Of a stretch of 64,000 nucleotides of DNA, positions 17,192-25,422 are shown in pieces. This DNA is from JAPLJC01 sp963697965 (lineage in GTDB: Bacteria > Desulfobacterota > Desulfobaccia > Desulfobaccales > 0-14-0-80-60-11). Under the pieces are notes generated by a model. The model did no database searches. It worked only from the letters and a program-made list of their open reading frames with translations, and had not been told where the DNA came from. The translations under genes and the position numbers were made by a program. The first letter of the stretch is position 1, and the number at the start of each line of letters is the position of its first letter. The stretch covers positions 1,054,001-1,118,000 of the forward strand of contig OY969108.1 of assembly GCA_963697965.1 (NCBI GenBank), read 5' to 3'.

Positions 17192-17971
17192 ATGGCCTTG
17201 AAAAAAAAGCCCCGGCTTTCGGTCTGGAAATTCGCCTCCTGCGACGGCTGCCAGCTCTCCCTGCTGGACTGCGAAGATGAGCTGCTGGCCGTCACCGGAG
17301 AGCTGGATTTGGCCTATTTTCCGGAGGCCTCCCGGGCCATGGCCAAAGGCCCCTACGACCTGACCCTGGTGGAAGGCTCCATCACCACCCACCACGACGC
17401 CGCCCTTATCCAAAAAGTGCGCCGAGCCTCCAAATACTTAGTGGCAATCGGCACCTGCGCCTGCTCCGGCGGCATCCAGGCCCTGCGCAACTTCAAGGAT
17501 GTCAATGATTTTGTCAGGGCGGTCTACGCCCATCCGGAATACATCCAGGCTCTCGAGCAGTCCACGCCGCTTTCGGCCCATGTCAAGGTGGATTATCAAC
17601 TCAACGGCTGTCCCCTTAACAAACGCCAGCTCCTGGAGCTGATCAGCGCTTATCTGACGGGCCGCACCCCATTGGTCCAGCCCCACAGCGTCTGTCTGCA
17701 ATGCAAGGCTCGGGGCAATATCTGCGTCATGGTCACGGGCACTCCCTGCTTGGGGCCGGTAACCCACGGGGGCTGCGGGGCCCTCTGTCCCACCTACTAC
17801 CGGGGCTGCTACGGCTGCTATGGCCCTAAGGAGACGCCCAACACCGCCTCCCTGGCCGCCTGGTTCAGTCAGCGTTTTGGGATCTCCGAAGCAGGATTGG
17901 TGCAGGCATTTCGTAATTTCTACGCCAACGCCCCGGAGTTCCGCCGGGAGAGCGAAGCCCATGAAAAGTAG
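17192..17971 (+). CDS. hydD: group 3b [NiFe]-hydrogenase delta (small) subunit
   Basis: Small subunit carrying the Fe-S relay from the NiFe site. Proximal-cluster cysteines are in FASCDGCQLSLLDCEDE, GTCACSGGIQ and QLNGCPLNK. The C-terminal half has a further cysteine-rich block (CLQCKARGNICVMV, HGGCGALCPTYYRGCYGCYG), as in cytoplasmic group 3 enzymes. There is no twin-arginine signal, which fits a cytoplasmic enzyme. GGGAGG lies before ATG 17192. The 3' end overlaps hydA by 11 bp. Confidence 0.94.
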   Translation: MALKKKPRLSVWKFASCDGCQLSLLDCEDELLAVTGELDLAYFPEASRAMAKGPYDLTLVEGSITTHHDAALIQKVRRASKYLVAIGTCACSGGIQALRNFKDVNDFVRAVYAHPEYIQALEQSTPLSAHVKVDYQLNGCPLNKRQLLELISAYLTGRTPLVQPHSVCLQCKARGNICVMVTGTPCLGPVTHGGCGALCPTYYRGCYGCYGPKETPNTASLAAWFSQRFGISEAGLVQAFRNFYANAPEFRRESEAHEK

Positions 17972-19250
17972 AACCATCAAGGTCGATATGCTGGCCCGGG
18001 TGGAGGGTGAAGGTGGCCTCTACCTCCGGATCAAAGGCGGCGCCGTGGCCGAAGTCAAGCTGAAGATCTTCGAGGCGCCCCGGTTATTCGAGGCTTTCTT
18101 GAGAGGCCGGCAGTTCCACGAAGCCCCGGATATCACCGCCCGCATCTGCGGCATCTGCCCGGTGGCCTACCAGATGAGCGCGGTGCACGCCATGGAGGAC
18201 GCTCTGGGAGTGAAGGTCACCGGCCCCTTGAGGGACCTGCGCCGCCTCCTTTATTGCGGTGAGTGGATCGAGTCCCACGCCCTCCACATCTTCCTGCTCC
18301 ACGCTCCGGATTTCCTGGGCTACCAGGACGCCATCAGCCTGGCCCAGGACCACCCGGAGGTGGTCAAAATGGGCCTCCGGCTCAAAAAGATCGGCAACGA
18401 GGTGGTCACCCTGGTGGGGGGCCGGGAGATCCATCCCATCAACGTCCGGGTGGGGGGCTTCTACCGCGTGCCCACCAAACCGGAACTGGCCCCGCTGGCG
18501 GAGGAACTCAAGTGGGCCCGGGACGCGGCCCTGAAGACGGTGTGCTGGGTGGCGGCTCTCCCCATGCCGGAGTTTGAGCAGGATTACGAATTCGTCTCCC
18601 TGCGCCCTGCCCAGGAATACCCCTTCAACGAAGGACGGCTGGCCTCCAACCAGGGCCTCGATATTGCGGTTCAGGACTACGAGGCCCACTTTGCCGAGGA
18701 GCAGGTCCCTTATTCCAATGCCCTGCACTCGCGGCGCCAGGGCCGCGGTCCCTATTTTGTCGGCCCCCTGGCCCGCTACCATCTGAATTACGACCGCCTC
18801 TCGCCCCTGGCCCAGGAAGCCGCGCAGGAGGCCGGATTGAGCCGGGAGTGCCGCAACCCCTTCCAGAGCATCATCGTGCGGGCGGTGGAAACCCTGTACG
18901 CGGTGGATGAGGCTCTCAGGATCATCGCGGCCTACGAACGGCCCGAGCAACCGGCAATTAAAGCGGAGCCCCGCTCCGGGGTCGGCTGCGCCGCCACCGA
19001 GGCGCCCCGGGGCCTGCTTTACCACCGCTATCGCCTGGACGAGTCCGGGGCCATCCTGGAGGCCAAGATCGTGCCGCCCACCTCCCAAAACCTGAAGATC
19101 ATCGAACAGGACCTCTGGCGGTTCGTGGAAAAGCGCCTCGATTTACCTGATGACCAACTCACCTGGCAGTGCGAACAGTTGGTGCGCAACTACGACCCTT
19201 GCATCTCCTGCGCCACCCACTTTTTGAAAATCCGGCTGGAGCGGCAGTAG
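17961..19250 (+). CDS. hydA: group 3b [NiFe]-hydrogenase alpha (large, catalytic) subunit
   Basis: Holds the NiFe active site. The N-terminal ligand motif is RICGICPVAYQMSA (Cys63, Cys66); the position that is His in many groups is Tyr70 here. The C-terminal ligand motif is DPCISCATH (Cys414, Cys417, His420). Nine residues follow His420 and would be removed by the maturation protease encoded next. ATG 17961 lies within the hydD 3' end, indicating translational coupling. Group 3b (sulfhydrogenase-type, NADP-linked, bidirectional) is assigned from the HydABGD set, and physiological direction cannot be read. Such enzymes may reoxidise or produce H2, and some reduce polysulfide. Confidence 0.95.
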   Translation: MKSRTIKVDMLARVEGEGGLYLRIKGGAVAEVKLKIFEAPRLFEAFLRGRQFHEAPDITARICGICPVAYQMSAVHAMEDALGVKVTGPLRDLRRLLYCGEWIESHALHIFLLHAPDFLGYQDAISLAQDHPEVVKMGLRLKKIGNEVVTLVGGREIHPINVRVGGFYRVPTKPELAPLAEELKWARDAALKTVCWVAALPMPEFEQDYEFVSLRPAQEYPFNEGRLASNQGLDIAVQDYEAHFAEEQVPYSNALHSRRQGRGPYFVGPLARYHLNYDRLSPLAQEAAQEAGLSRECRNPFQSIIVRAVETLYAVDEALRIIAAYERPEQPAIKAEPRSGVGCAATEAPRGLLYHRYRLDESGAILEAKIVPPTSQNLKIIEQDLWRFVEKRLDLPDDQLTWQCEQLVRNYDPCISCATHFLKIRLERQ

Positions 19251-19259
19251 AGGACCGCG

Positions 19260-19889
19260 GTGGCTTCTCCCCAGAATTTTCGACTGCAGATCATCGGCGT
19301 CGGCCAGGAATGGCGGGGCGACGACGCGGCCGGACTACTGGTGGCGCGACTTTTGAAACCGACCCAGACCCGTGGGGGCGGAATTGGCGGTCCAGCCCCG
19401 GGAGGGCGCCCACCCGGGAGCGTCCCCACGGCGAATGCTGCTTCTTCGACGCCAAATCGGCCCCAGGTGACAGTTTTGGAAACCTCCGGTGCGATAAGCG
19501 ATTTGCTGGCTGCCTGGGATGGGGCCGACGCCGTTATTCTGGCCAACGCCGTCCGGGGCGGCGGGCCGCCCGGCAAGATTTACCGGTTCCCGGTGCATGA
19601 GGCCGCCTTGCCGGTAGATCTGTTTCCGGCCGCCTCCACCCACGCCTGGGGGATCGGCCAGGCCGTGGCCCTGGGGCAGGCGCTCCGGCAATTGCCGCCT
19701 TATCTGGTGGTCTATGGCATCGAGGGCCGGGACTTTGGCCCCGGACAGACAATTTCTGCGGCGGTGGCCGAGGCCATTCCGGCGGCGGCCCGGCTGATAT
19801 TGCAGGAAATCCAAGAGGTTCTGGGGGAGGGGAGCAAAGCCTGCCCTTTGCTCGGGCGGCCAGGGACGGCCGCCCCACCCAATTTCTAA
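19260..19889 (+). CDS. hydrogenase maturation protease with an internal repeat-derived insert
   Basis: HycI/HyaD-family endopeptidase that trims the C-terminus of the large subunit after nickel insertion. The nickel-sensing N-terminus is intact (QIIGVGQEWRGDDAAGLLVA), as are the strand WDGADAVILANAV and the later STHAWGIGQAVALG with its His. Between residues about 35 and 68, where the family has a short loop, lies a Gly/Pro/Ala-rich stretch (TRGGGIGGPAPGGRPP...) encoded by a palindromic DNA element at 19370-19431. The fold should tolerate a loop insert, but activity is unproven. The start is GTG 19260, 9 bp after hydA. The stop overlaps the convergent gene by 4 bp. Confidence 0.85.
   Translation: MASPQNFRLQIIGVGQEWRGDDAAGLLVARLLKPTQTRGGGIGGPAPGGRPPGSVPTANAASSTPNRPQVTVLETSGAISDLLAAWDGADAVILANAVRGGGPPGKIYRFPVHEAALPVDLFPAASTHAWGIGQAVALGQALRQLPPYLVVYGIEGRDFGPGQTISAAVAEAIPAAARLILQEIQEVLGEGSKACPLLGRPGTAAPPNF
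19370..19431. repeat. palindromic element inside the maturation protease gene
   Basis: A 62-bp GC-rich segment bounded by CCGTGGGG (19370-19377) and its reverse complement CCCCACGG (19424-19431), with further internal symmetry (CCCGGGAGGGCGCCC...). It keeps the reading frame open and accounts for the extra loop in the protein, as expected for a REP-like insertion. Confidence 0.55.
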
Positions 19890-20131
19890 TGCACCAGGGC
19901 CAGGGCGCTTCTGAGGGCGGCCTTGGGGGGCACGATTTCGGGTTCTCCAGCCAGGCCCCGCCTGGCCTTTTGCAGCCAGTCGTAGATGGTTTGCCGGGCC
20001 GCAGGAATCTCTACCCGGTTGGGCGGCGAAAGACTCGCCAGGATTGCTTTGATGACCTGCAAGGCTGCGTCGTTTTGCCGCCGGTCCACCATATCAAATG
20101 CCTTCTGAATTTCGCTTTTCATATCGGTCAT
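19886..20131 (-). CDS. hypothetical protein, 81 residues
   Basis: Not recognised. The protein is a predicted helical, soluble polypeptide: an N-terminal helix (KSEIQKAFDMVDRRQNDAAL), a second (VIKAILASL), and a C-terminal helix with YDWLQKARRGL. GAGGAGA lies at ideal distance before ATG 20131, which supports real translation. It converges on the hydrogenase maturation protease with a 4-bp overlap, and is separated from radA by repeat-rich DNA. Confidence 0.55.
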   Translation of the reverse strand: MTDMKSEIQKAFDMVDRRQNDAALQVIKAILASLSPPNRVEIPAARQTIYDWLQKARRGLAGEPEIVPPKAALRSALALVH

Positions 20132-20191
20132 GGCGATCTCCTCGATTTTTCTTTTGTTCGCCGCAGGCTAAAGACAAACGGCGGAATATAA

Positions 20192-20398
20192 GGAATTGGT
20201 GGGCAGTGCCCACCCTACATTTTTTCTTGGTAGCCGTTTCAATAATTTTCCAGCCCTGGACACGAGACCCCGATGATCGGCGGCCACAGGCCGCCCTCTA
20301 AAATCCTATCTCTCTGCTTATAGGGCGGGCTGTGCCATCGCCTTAAGCGAAAATATTTGATCTCTGGGCGTGTAGGGTGGGCATTGCCCACCAATTCC
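20192..20398. repeat. pair of near-identical 28-bp inverted repeats, each itself palindromic
   Basis: The left copy 20192-20219 has the core GGTGGGCAGTGCCCACC and ends in CTACA. The right copy 20371-20398 is its reverse complement with one base changed (core GGTGGGCATTGCCCACC on the + strand). They bracket about 150 bp containing the dispersed 19-mer at 20279. There is no coding capacity, so this could be a small non-autonomous mobile element or a REP doublet. Confidence 0.65.
20279..20297. repeat. dispersed palindromic repeat, copy 2
   Basis: GGCGGCCACAGGCCGCCCT, exact reverse complement of 14443-14461. The two copies flank the hydrogenase region in opposite orientation. Confidence 0.7.
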
Positions 20399-20399
20399 T

Positions 20400-21767
20400 T
20401 CACTTGGGAAACAGGCTGCGGATGGCCGCGGCCAGGGTTTCCACTCCCAGGAGTTCCAGCCCGGGGTAGTCCCCCAGGCGCTCTTTTTGGCGCAGGGCCA
20501 GGAGGGCGCGGCGGAACCCCAGCTTATGCCCTTCCTTGAGGCGCACTTCCGGGGCGCTCACCGCCCGGATCTCCCCGGTGAGGCCCACTTCTCCGAAGAT
20601 CAGGGTGTCCGCGGGCAGCGCCCGCTCCAGAAAGGAGGAGGCCACGGCCAGGGAGATCCCCAGGTCCGCGGCCGGTTCGGTGAGGCGGACCCCGCCGGCC
20701 ACGTTGACAAAGAGATCCTGGCCGCTCAGGCCCAGTCCCACCCGCTTTTCCAGGATGGCCACCAGCAGCGACACCCTCCCCGGGTCCACTCCCATGCTTT
20801 GGCGGCGGGGCAGGGCCAGGGAGGAGGGGGACACCAGTGCCTGGACCTCCACCAGGATGGGGCGGGAGCCCTCAAGGCTGGGGACCACCGCGGCGCCGGG
20901 GACCTCCAGGGACCGCTCCGCCATGAAAAGGCCCGAGGGGTTGTCCACCTCCAGGAGGCCGGCCTCCTGCATCTCGAAGACCCCCAGTTCCTGGGTGGGC
21001 CCGAAGCGGTTCTTCACGGTGCGCAGCAGCCGGAAGGAGTGGCTGCGGTCCCCTTCCAGGTAGAGGACCGTGTCCACCAGGTGTTCCAGGGTCATGGGGC
21101 CGGCGATGGCGCCTTCCTTGGTGACATGGCCGATGAGAAAGGTGGCGACCCCGGTGAGTTTGGCCTGTTGCACCAGCCGAAAAGCTGTCTCTCTCACCTG
21201 GTTCAGGGAGCCGGGGGCCGCGGGAATAGTGGCTGTGTACATGGTCTGGATGGAATCGAGGGCCAGGAAGGCGGGCCGGACCTCTTCCACTATCTTGAGG
21301 ATGTTTTCCAGGCAGGTCTCGGTGGCCACCAGCAGCTCGCCGGAGGTGAGGCCCAGGCGATTGGCCCGGAGTTTGAGTTGGGCTTCGGACTCTTCCCCGG
21401 AAATGTAAAGGCCGACCAGTCCTCCCCGGCTGAGCCGGTCCAGAACCTGGAGGATGAGGGTCGATTTGCCGATCCCCGGGTCGCCGCCCAGCAGCACCAC
21501 GGAACCCTGGATCACCGCGCCTCCCAGGGTGCGGTCGAACTCCTGGATGCCGGAGATCCGGCGCACCTCCGGGGCCGCAACCAGGCTAAGCAGGGGCAGG
21601 GGCTGGCCGCGCCGGGGAGGCAGTTGCGCCAGGCCGGGGGCCACGGGGGCTATTTCCTCTTCGGCCATGGAGCTCCAGGCGCCGCACTCGGGGCAGCGCC
21701 CCAGCCATTTGGCCGCCTGGTAGCCGCACTGCTGGCAGACAAACACCGGTCTTCCGGCCCGGGACAT
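20400..21767 (-). CDS. radA: DNA repair protein RadA (Sms)
   Basis: RecA-related branch-migration helicase active in recombinational repair. The N-terminal zinc finger has Cys11, Cys14, Cys25, Cys28 (VCQQCGYQ...RCPECGAW). The ATPase has Walker A LLGGDPGIGKST (about 92-103), the RadA-specific motif VKNRFGPTQELGVFEM, and a C-terminal Lon-like domain (GGVRLTEPAADLGISLAVAS). The length of 455 residues is standard. The start at 21767 gives the canonical zinc-finger N-terminus. Confidence 0.97.
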   Translation of the reverse strand: MSRAGRPVFVCQQCGYQAAKWLGRCPECGAWSSMAEEEIAPVAPGLAQLPPRRGQPLPLLSLVAAPEVRRISGIQEFDRTLGGAVIQGSVVLLGGDPGIGKSTLILQVLDRLSRGGLVGLYISGEESEAQLKLRANRLGLTSGELLVATETCLENILKIVEEVRPAFLALDSIQTMYTATIPAAPGSLNQVRETAFRLVQQAKLTGVATFLIGHVTKEGAIAGPMTLEHLVDTVLYLEGDRSHSFRLLRTVKNRFGPTQELGVFEMQEAGLLEVDNPSGLFMAERSLEVPGAAVVPSLEGSRPILVEVQALVSPSSLALPRRQSMGVDPGRVSLLVAILEKRVGLGLSGQDLFVNVAGGVRLTEPAADLGISLAVASSFLERALPADTLIFGEVGLTGEIRAVSAPEVRLKEGHKLGFRRALLALRQKERLGDYPGLELLGVETLAAAIRSLFPK

Positions 21768-22031
21768 GGAGGCGAGAATCCTTGGAGAGCTAGATTGGTG
21801 ATGCCCAACAAAAAACCTTGGTTGATCTTACTTGAACTGCGGCGCAAAAGACAATGATAAAACTTGGACTCGGCCAAGCTACCCTGTTTCTGTTGGCTTT
21901 TTATATTTGCTTAGCAAGGCGGTATTATAGCCACCAGGCGTCGTTTTTATTTTGGGTGACAGTAAGTTTTGGCTGGGATTTTCCAATTAACTTTAGCAGA
22001 CCCACATCGATTCAATAACTTTGCTTACTTA
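21768..22031. other. gap between radA and the AT-rich island
   Basis: 264 bp with no gene seen. Composition changes sharply from GC-rich to AT-rich at about 21880, marking the left edge of the island that holds the next two genes. Confidence 0.5.
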
Positions 22032-22457
22032 TTATTCCAAGTCACCTAATCCATGTTCATCAAGTGCTCTACTAAGATCATCTATATCCTTTGTAGTGAC
22101 GTTATATTTAATTTTAATTAACAGTTTTCCTAATTCTTTGATCAACGATTGCAGAGAACCATTAAGATCAAAGCCAGTATCTATAAATTTATGAATTCTT
22201 TCCCTTAACTTTTTTACTTTTGGTAATATGATTGACGCATCATCCGAAAGAAGTACATTTGCTTCCATTATAATGTTATGTTTATAACGACTTACTATAT
22301 TCTCTGCGATTTTAACCCATTTTACGTCATATTCTCTTTCGATAACTGAATGAAGAAGATTTAGAGCTTCTTCTAAGGTATTAACGTTTCTATCTTTGTC
22401 ATAGCTTGATAGCAAGCGCCTTGCGTTGATTAATTCTTCTGGTTCTGAAGCCTTCAT
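22032..22457 (-). CDS. unrecognised protein in AT-rich island, 141 residues
   Basis: Not recognised. The protein is largely helical and charged (MKASEPEELINARRLLSSYD, LEEALNLLHSVIEREYDVKW, LPKVKKLRERIHKFIDTGFD), without signal peptide, membrane segment or cysteine motif. AAGGGGGTG lies eight bases before the start, supporting expression. It is the second gene of a likely two-gene operon, 12 bp after the 240-residue gene. Codon use is strongly A/T-biased, unlike all GC-rich neighbours, indicating acquisition by transfer. Confidence 0.65.
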   Translation of the reverse strand: MKASEPEELINARRLLSSYDKDRNVNTLEEALNLLHSVIEREYDVKWVKIAENIVSRYKHNIIMEANVLLSDDASIILPKVKKLRERIHKFIDTGFDLNGSLQSLIKELGKLLIKIKYNVTTKDIDDLSRALDEHGLGDLE

Positions 22458-22469
22458 CTGGACACCCCC

Positions 22470-23192
22470 TTATTTAACCTTGTTTAACATATTCAACATT
22501 GTCTTTGGAATCTTTGCCTTTGAGATCTTTCTTGGATTAAGGGGCCTCCCTTCTTCGACAACCTTCTCAAGTTTAGGTATGGCATCATCTACAATGTGAC
22601 TCGTTGCGTAATATACATATTCTGTTATAGGGTCATCTTTGCCCAGGAGTGCCTTAATATCAGCGCAAATTTCTTCGATCTTTTCACCAAAATCCAATAG
22701 TTTGTTTAATGCCAGTTGATAATTGGGCATTCTTTTTTGTTCATATTTTTTTATAAAGTGAGCATAATCGATAATAATAGTTTCCATAATTTTATCCCTT
22801 TTAATTTTAAAACTTAATGAAAAGTTATTTAGTATCCTGATGGCTCCAAGGCTTATTACATATGTTTTTCGAGCTTTAAACTTTTCTCGCGAAGTTATCA
22901 GCTTTTGGAAAATGGTGTGTTGACCCGACCATTCATCCTTGTCCTCGATGAGGTTATCCATCCAATGTTCGATAGCCAAGTCAATGACCTCTTTAATTTT
23001 GACCTCGCCGTGGTTTGCAAGCCATTCAAGGGATTTGATGGATTCTTCGCTCAGTTTGAAGGTTGTGCGCTCTGATTTTTTATTAGAGAGATCAAATTTA
23101 TAATCCTTTCCTTTATATAGCCCCAAAGGGATTGATAATTCCTTTATGCTTCCTGATGAACTCTTTGGTTTTTCGCGGTTTTCGTTTTTCAC
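22470..23192 (-). CDS. unrecognised protein with two ribbon-helix-helix-like segments, 240 residues
   Basis: No family is recognised. Residues about 41-75 (ERTTFKLSEESIKSLEWLAN...VIDLAIEHWM) follow the ribbon-helix-helix pattern of a beta-strand with RTTF then two helices. A second, weaker copy may lie at about 107-140 (KTYVISLGAIRILNNF...IIIDYAHF). Such folds occur in small DNA-binding repressors and antitoxins, so a regulatory role is conceivable but unproven. The C-terminal half is helical (LLDFGEKIEEICADIKAL) with a basic tail. The start is GTG 23192 with GAGG nine bases upstream. The AT-rich coding sequence contrasts with the chromosome. Confidence 0.65.
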   Translation of the reverse strand: MKNENREKPKSSSGSIKELSIPLGLYKGKDYKFDLSNKKSERTTFKLSEESIKSLEWLANHGEVKIKEVIDLAIEHWMDNLIEDKDEWSGQHTIFQKLITSREKFKARKTYVISLGAIRILNNFSLSFKIKRDKIMETIIIDYAHFIKKYEQKRMPNYQLALNKLLDFGEKIEEICADIKALLGKDDPITEYVYYATSHIVDDAIPKLEKVVEEGRPLNPRKISKAKIPKTMLNMLNKVK

Positions 23193-23814
23193 AGATTATG
23201 CCTCAAATATTTTGGTTACCATAAATAGAATGATTACTAATGATATTGTCAAGAATAAAAAAGCATCAAAAATGCAAAATATTCAAAAAACCATAGCAAA
23301 TTGATAATAATTATAAAAAAATTTTGGGGGCAAAGCCCGCCCGAGGCAGGCGGTCAGGGTGGAGGGGGATTAACCGCCCCGGGCGGGGCGGTCCACCATT
23401 TTCAAGCTTTGGCCTCCCGGGGGCGCACCCGCAGGTCCAGGCGTTCCGAGCCCTCGCCGGGGCCTGCCTGAGTGCCGGGAGGGACGCTGGCGGCCAGGTC
23501 CTCGCCCGAGATGAGGTTCAAAGTGCGCCGCACCTGCTCTTCCATGAAATACTCCAAAGATCTAGCCATCGAGCCCAGGCCTGGTGAGTCTCAATGTTGG
23601 TGGCGCTGCCCAGCCCAACCCGACAGTTGACCGCCACCAGGGATCTTATATAAATATAACCTAAATTGGAGCGGCGGCCGGGATTAATGAATTTATTATC
23701 CTTAAATATATGGTAAAAAAGCAGGATGAGGTAGGCCCGCGAAGCCCCGGCCAGCGGCCGGATTTTTGCACAAAACCGGGTCAATCTCTCATCCAAAGGG
23801 GATTTGGGTTCGGG
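23193..23814. other. 622-bp gap: right edge of AT island, hairpin and possible small-gene remnant
   Basis: 23193-23330 is AT-rich and probably carries the promoter of the leftward island genes. A hairpin ACCGCCCC-GGGC-GGGGCGGT lies at about 23371-23390. On the minus strand a 55-residue reading (start ATG 23569, stop 23402; MARSLEYFMEEQVRRTLNLI...) has acceptable composition but no ribosome-binding site and no recognised family; it may be a gene fragment. Nothing else is supported up to the cca start. Confidence 0.4.
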
Positions 23815-25283
23815 ATGTCCGAGATGACCGTCAATGCCCTGCGCCAAGAGCTGGTGGCGGGAGCCGGCAGGCTGGCAGGACGGCGTTCTTTGCGAGTGTT
23901 GCGGGAGCTGGCGGCGGCCCGGAAGGCCAAGGTTTATTTGGTGGGGGGCTCAACGCGGGAGTTGGCCCTGGGGCGGACCGCTGCGGACCTGGATCTGGCG
24001 GTCTCGAGGCAAACCCTGGACCTGGCCCGGGAACTGGCCGGCGCTCTGGAAGGCACCTTTGTGCTCCTGGACGAAGGGGAGCGCACCGCCCGAGTCGTCT
24101 GGCAGGGAGAGATCCTGGACCTGGCCGAGTTCAGGGCCCCCGGACTGGAAGGGGATCTGAGGGGCCGGGATTTCACCATCAATGCGGTGGCCCTGGACCT
24201 GGACGCCATCCTGGGTTTGGCTCCTCTCGCGGTCCTCGATCCCCTGGGAGGTCTGGAGGATTTGTCCCGGGGGTTGATCCGGATGGTGGCGGCGCAGAAT
24301 CTGGCTGCAGATCCGTTGCGGCTGCTGCGGGCTTACCGGTTTGCCGCCACCCACGGTCTGGAGGCGACGCCGGATACCGAGGCCGCCATTGCCGGGCTGG
24401 CCCGGGAATTCTCCCGGGTAGCCGGCGAGCGGGTCCACCAGGAGTTGTTTCTCCTACTGGGAGCACCCCGGGCCGCCCCCGTTCTGGCCCGGATGGATCG
24501 AGTTGGCCTCCTCACCCGGATCCTGCCGGAGCTGGAAGAGATGAAAGGGGTGGAGCAGGATGGTTATCACCACCTCGACGTGTTCCAGCACTCCCTGGCT
24601 GCGGTGTTGCATCTGGAGGAGGTGCTGGCGGAGCCGCGGCGGTACTTTGGGGAAATGGCTGCGGCAGTGGCCGCGGCGGGGGCGCCGCCCTGGCCGGCCC
24701 TGGTCAAACTGGCGGCCCTGTTCCACGACATTGGTAAACCGAGGGTTCGGGAGCGGCGCCGGGATCCGGACCGCTATACCTTTTATTTTCATGAGAAGCT
24801 GGGTATAGAGATCTTTGCCGGGGTAGTCCAGAGATTGCGTCTGAGCGCCGCTGAAGCCAAGGTGGTGAACACCCTTATCCGGCTGCATATGCGTCCTTTT
24901 TTGCTGCTGTCCGCCTTTCGGCAGCGGGAGCTGAGTTTCCGAGCCCTGGGACGGATGGTGCGGGCAGCGCGCCCGAGTTGCCAGGCCTCTTCACCCTGGC
25001 CATGGCCGACAGCCTGGCAGGTCAGGGGCCCACGAAACCTGCGGATTCCGAGGCGGTATTGGCCGAACTGGCGGATGAGGCCCTGCGTTTCCTCAAGGAG
25101 AAGCTGGAGCCCCAGGAAACCCTGCCCCGGCTGCTCAGCGGCGGCGACCTGATCCGGGAATTTCACCTGGAACCCGGCCCTCGCTTTCGAGACCTGTTGA
25201 CCGCGGTGCAGGAGGCCCAGTGGGAAGGGATGGTGCGCACCCGGGAAGAGGCCCTCGGCCTGGTGCGCCGCTTGCTGGGGTAA
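23815..25283 (+). pseudogene. cca: CCA-adding tRNA nucleotidyltransferase / poly(A) polymerase family, split by a one-base deletion
   Basis: Class II nucleotidyltransferase that builds or repairs the tRNA 3' CCA end. The head domain has YLVGGSTRELALGRTAADLDLAV (G-x-S-R, D-x-D metal site) and LRGRDFTINAVALDL, and the neck has ADPLRLLRAYRFAATHGL. An HD phosphohydrolase domain follows (YHHLDVFQHSL, LAALFHDIGKPRVRE). At about 24968 the frame breaks: adding one base (GC-N-GCG) joins RAA to APELPGLFTLAMADSLAGQ and a normal end at 25283, 489 residues in all. Because CCA addition is normally indispensable unless all tRNA genes encode CCA, a sequencing deletion is the likelier explanation. The start at 23815 is favoured by family length. 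Confidence 0.85.
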
Positions 25284-25341
25284 GGATGGCCGCCTCCGGA
25301 AAAATTGGGGGGGCGGGCCAGGTTGCCGCGACAAAGATAAG

Positions 25342-25356
25342 TGTATACAATATACA
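25342..25356. promoter_or_regulatory. candidate operator upstream of the RpiR-family gene
   Basis: Perfect inverted repeat TGTATA-CAA-TATACA in an AT-rich 120-bp gap, 66 bp before the rpiR-type start. The symmetry and position suit autoregulation by a dimeric helix-turn-helix protein; binding is inference. Confidence 0.4.
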
Positions 25357-25422
25357 AACTTTCTGGTAATCATTGCATTTACAAATTGATAATGCTACTA
25401 AGTTTCCAAAGGAGACCTGTCC

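Noticed and set aside
14639..19250. F420-reducing or methyl-viologen (Mvh/Frh) hydrogenase
   Set aside because: The HydG-type FAD/NAD(P) subunit and HydB with two ferredoxin clusters indicate the HydABGD (group 3b) type; no FrhB- or MvhD-like subunit is present.
23402..23569. 55-residue minus-strand reading as a confirmed gene
   Set aside because: No ribosome-binding site, no recognised family, and it may be a gene remnant; mentioned only in the gap description.
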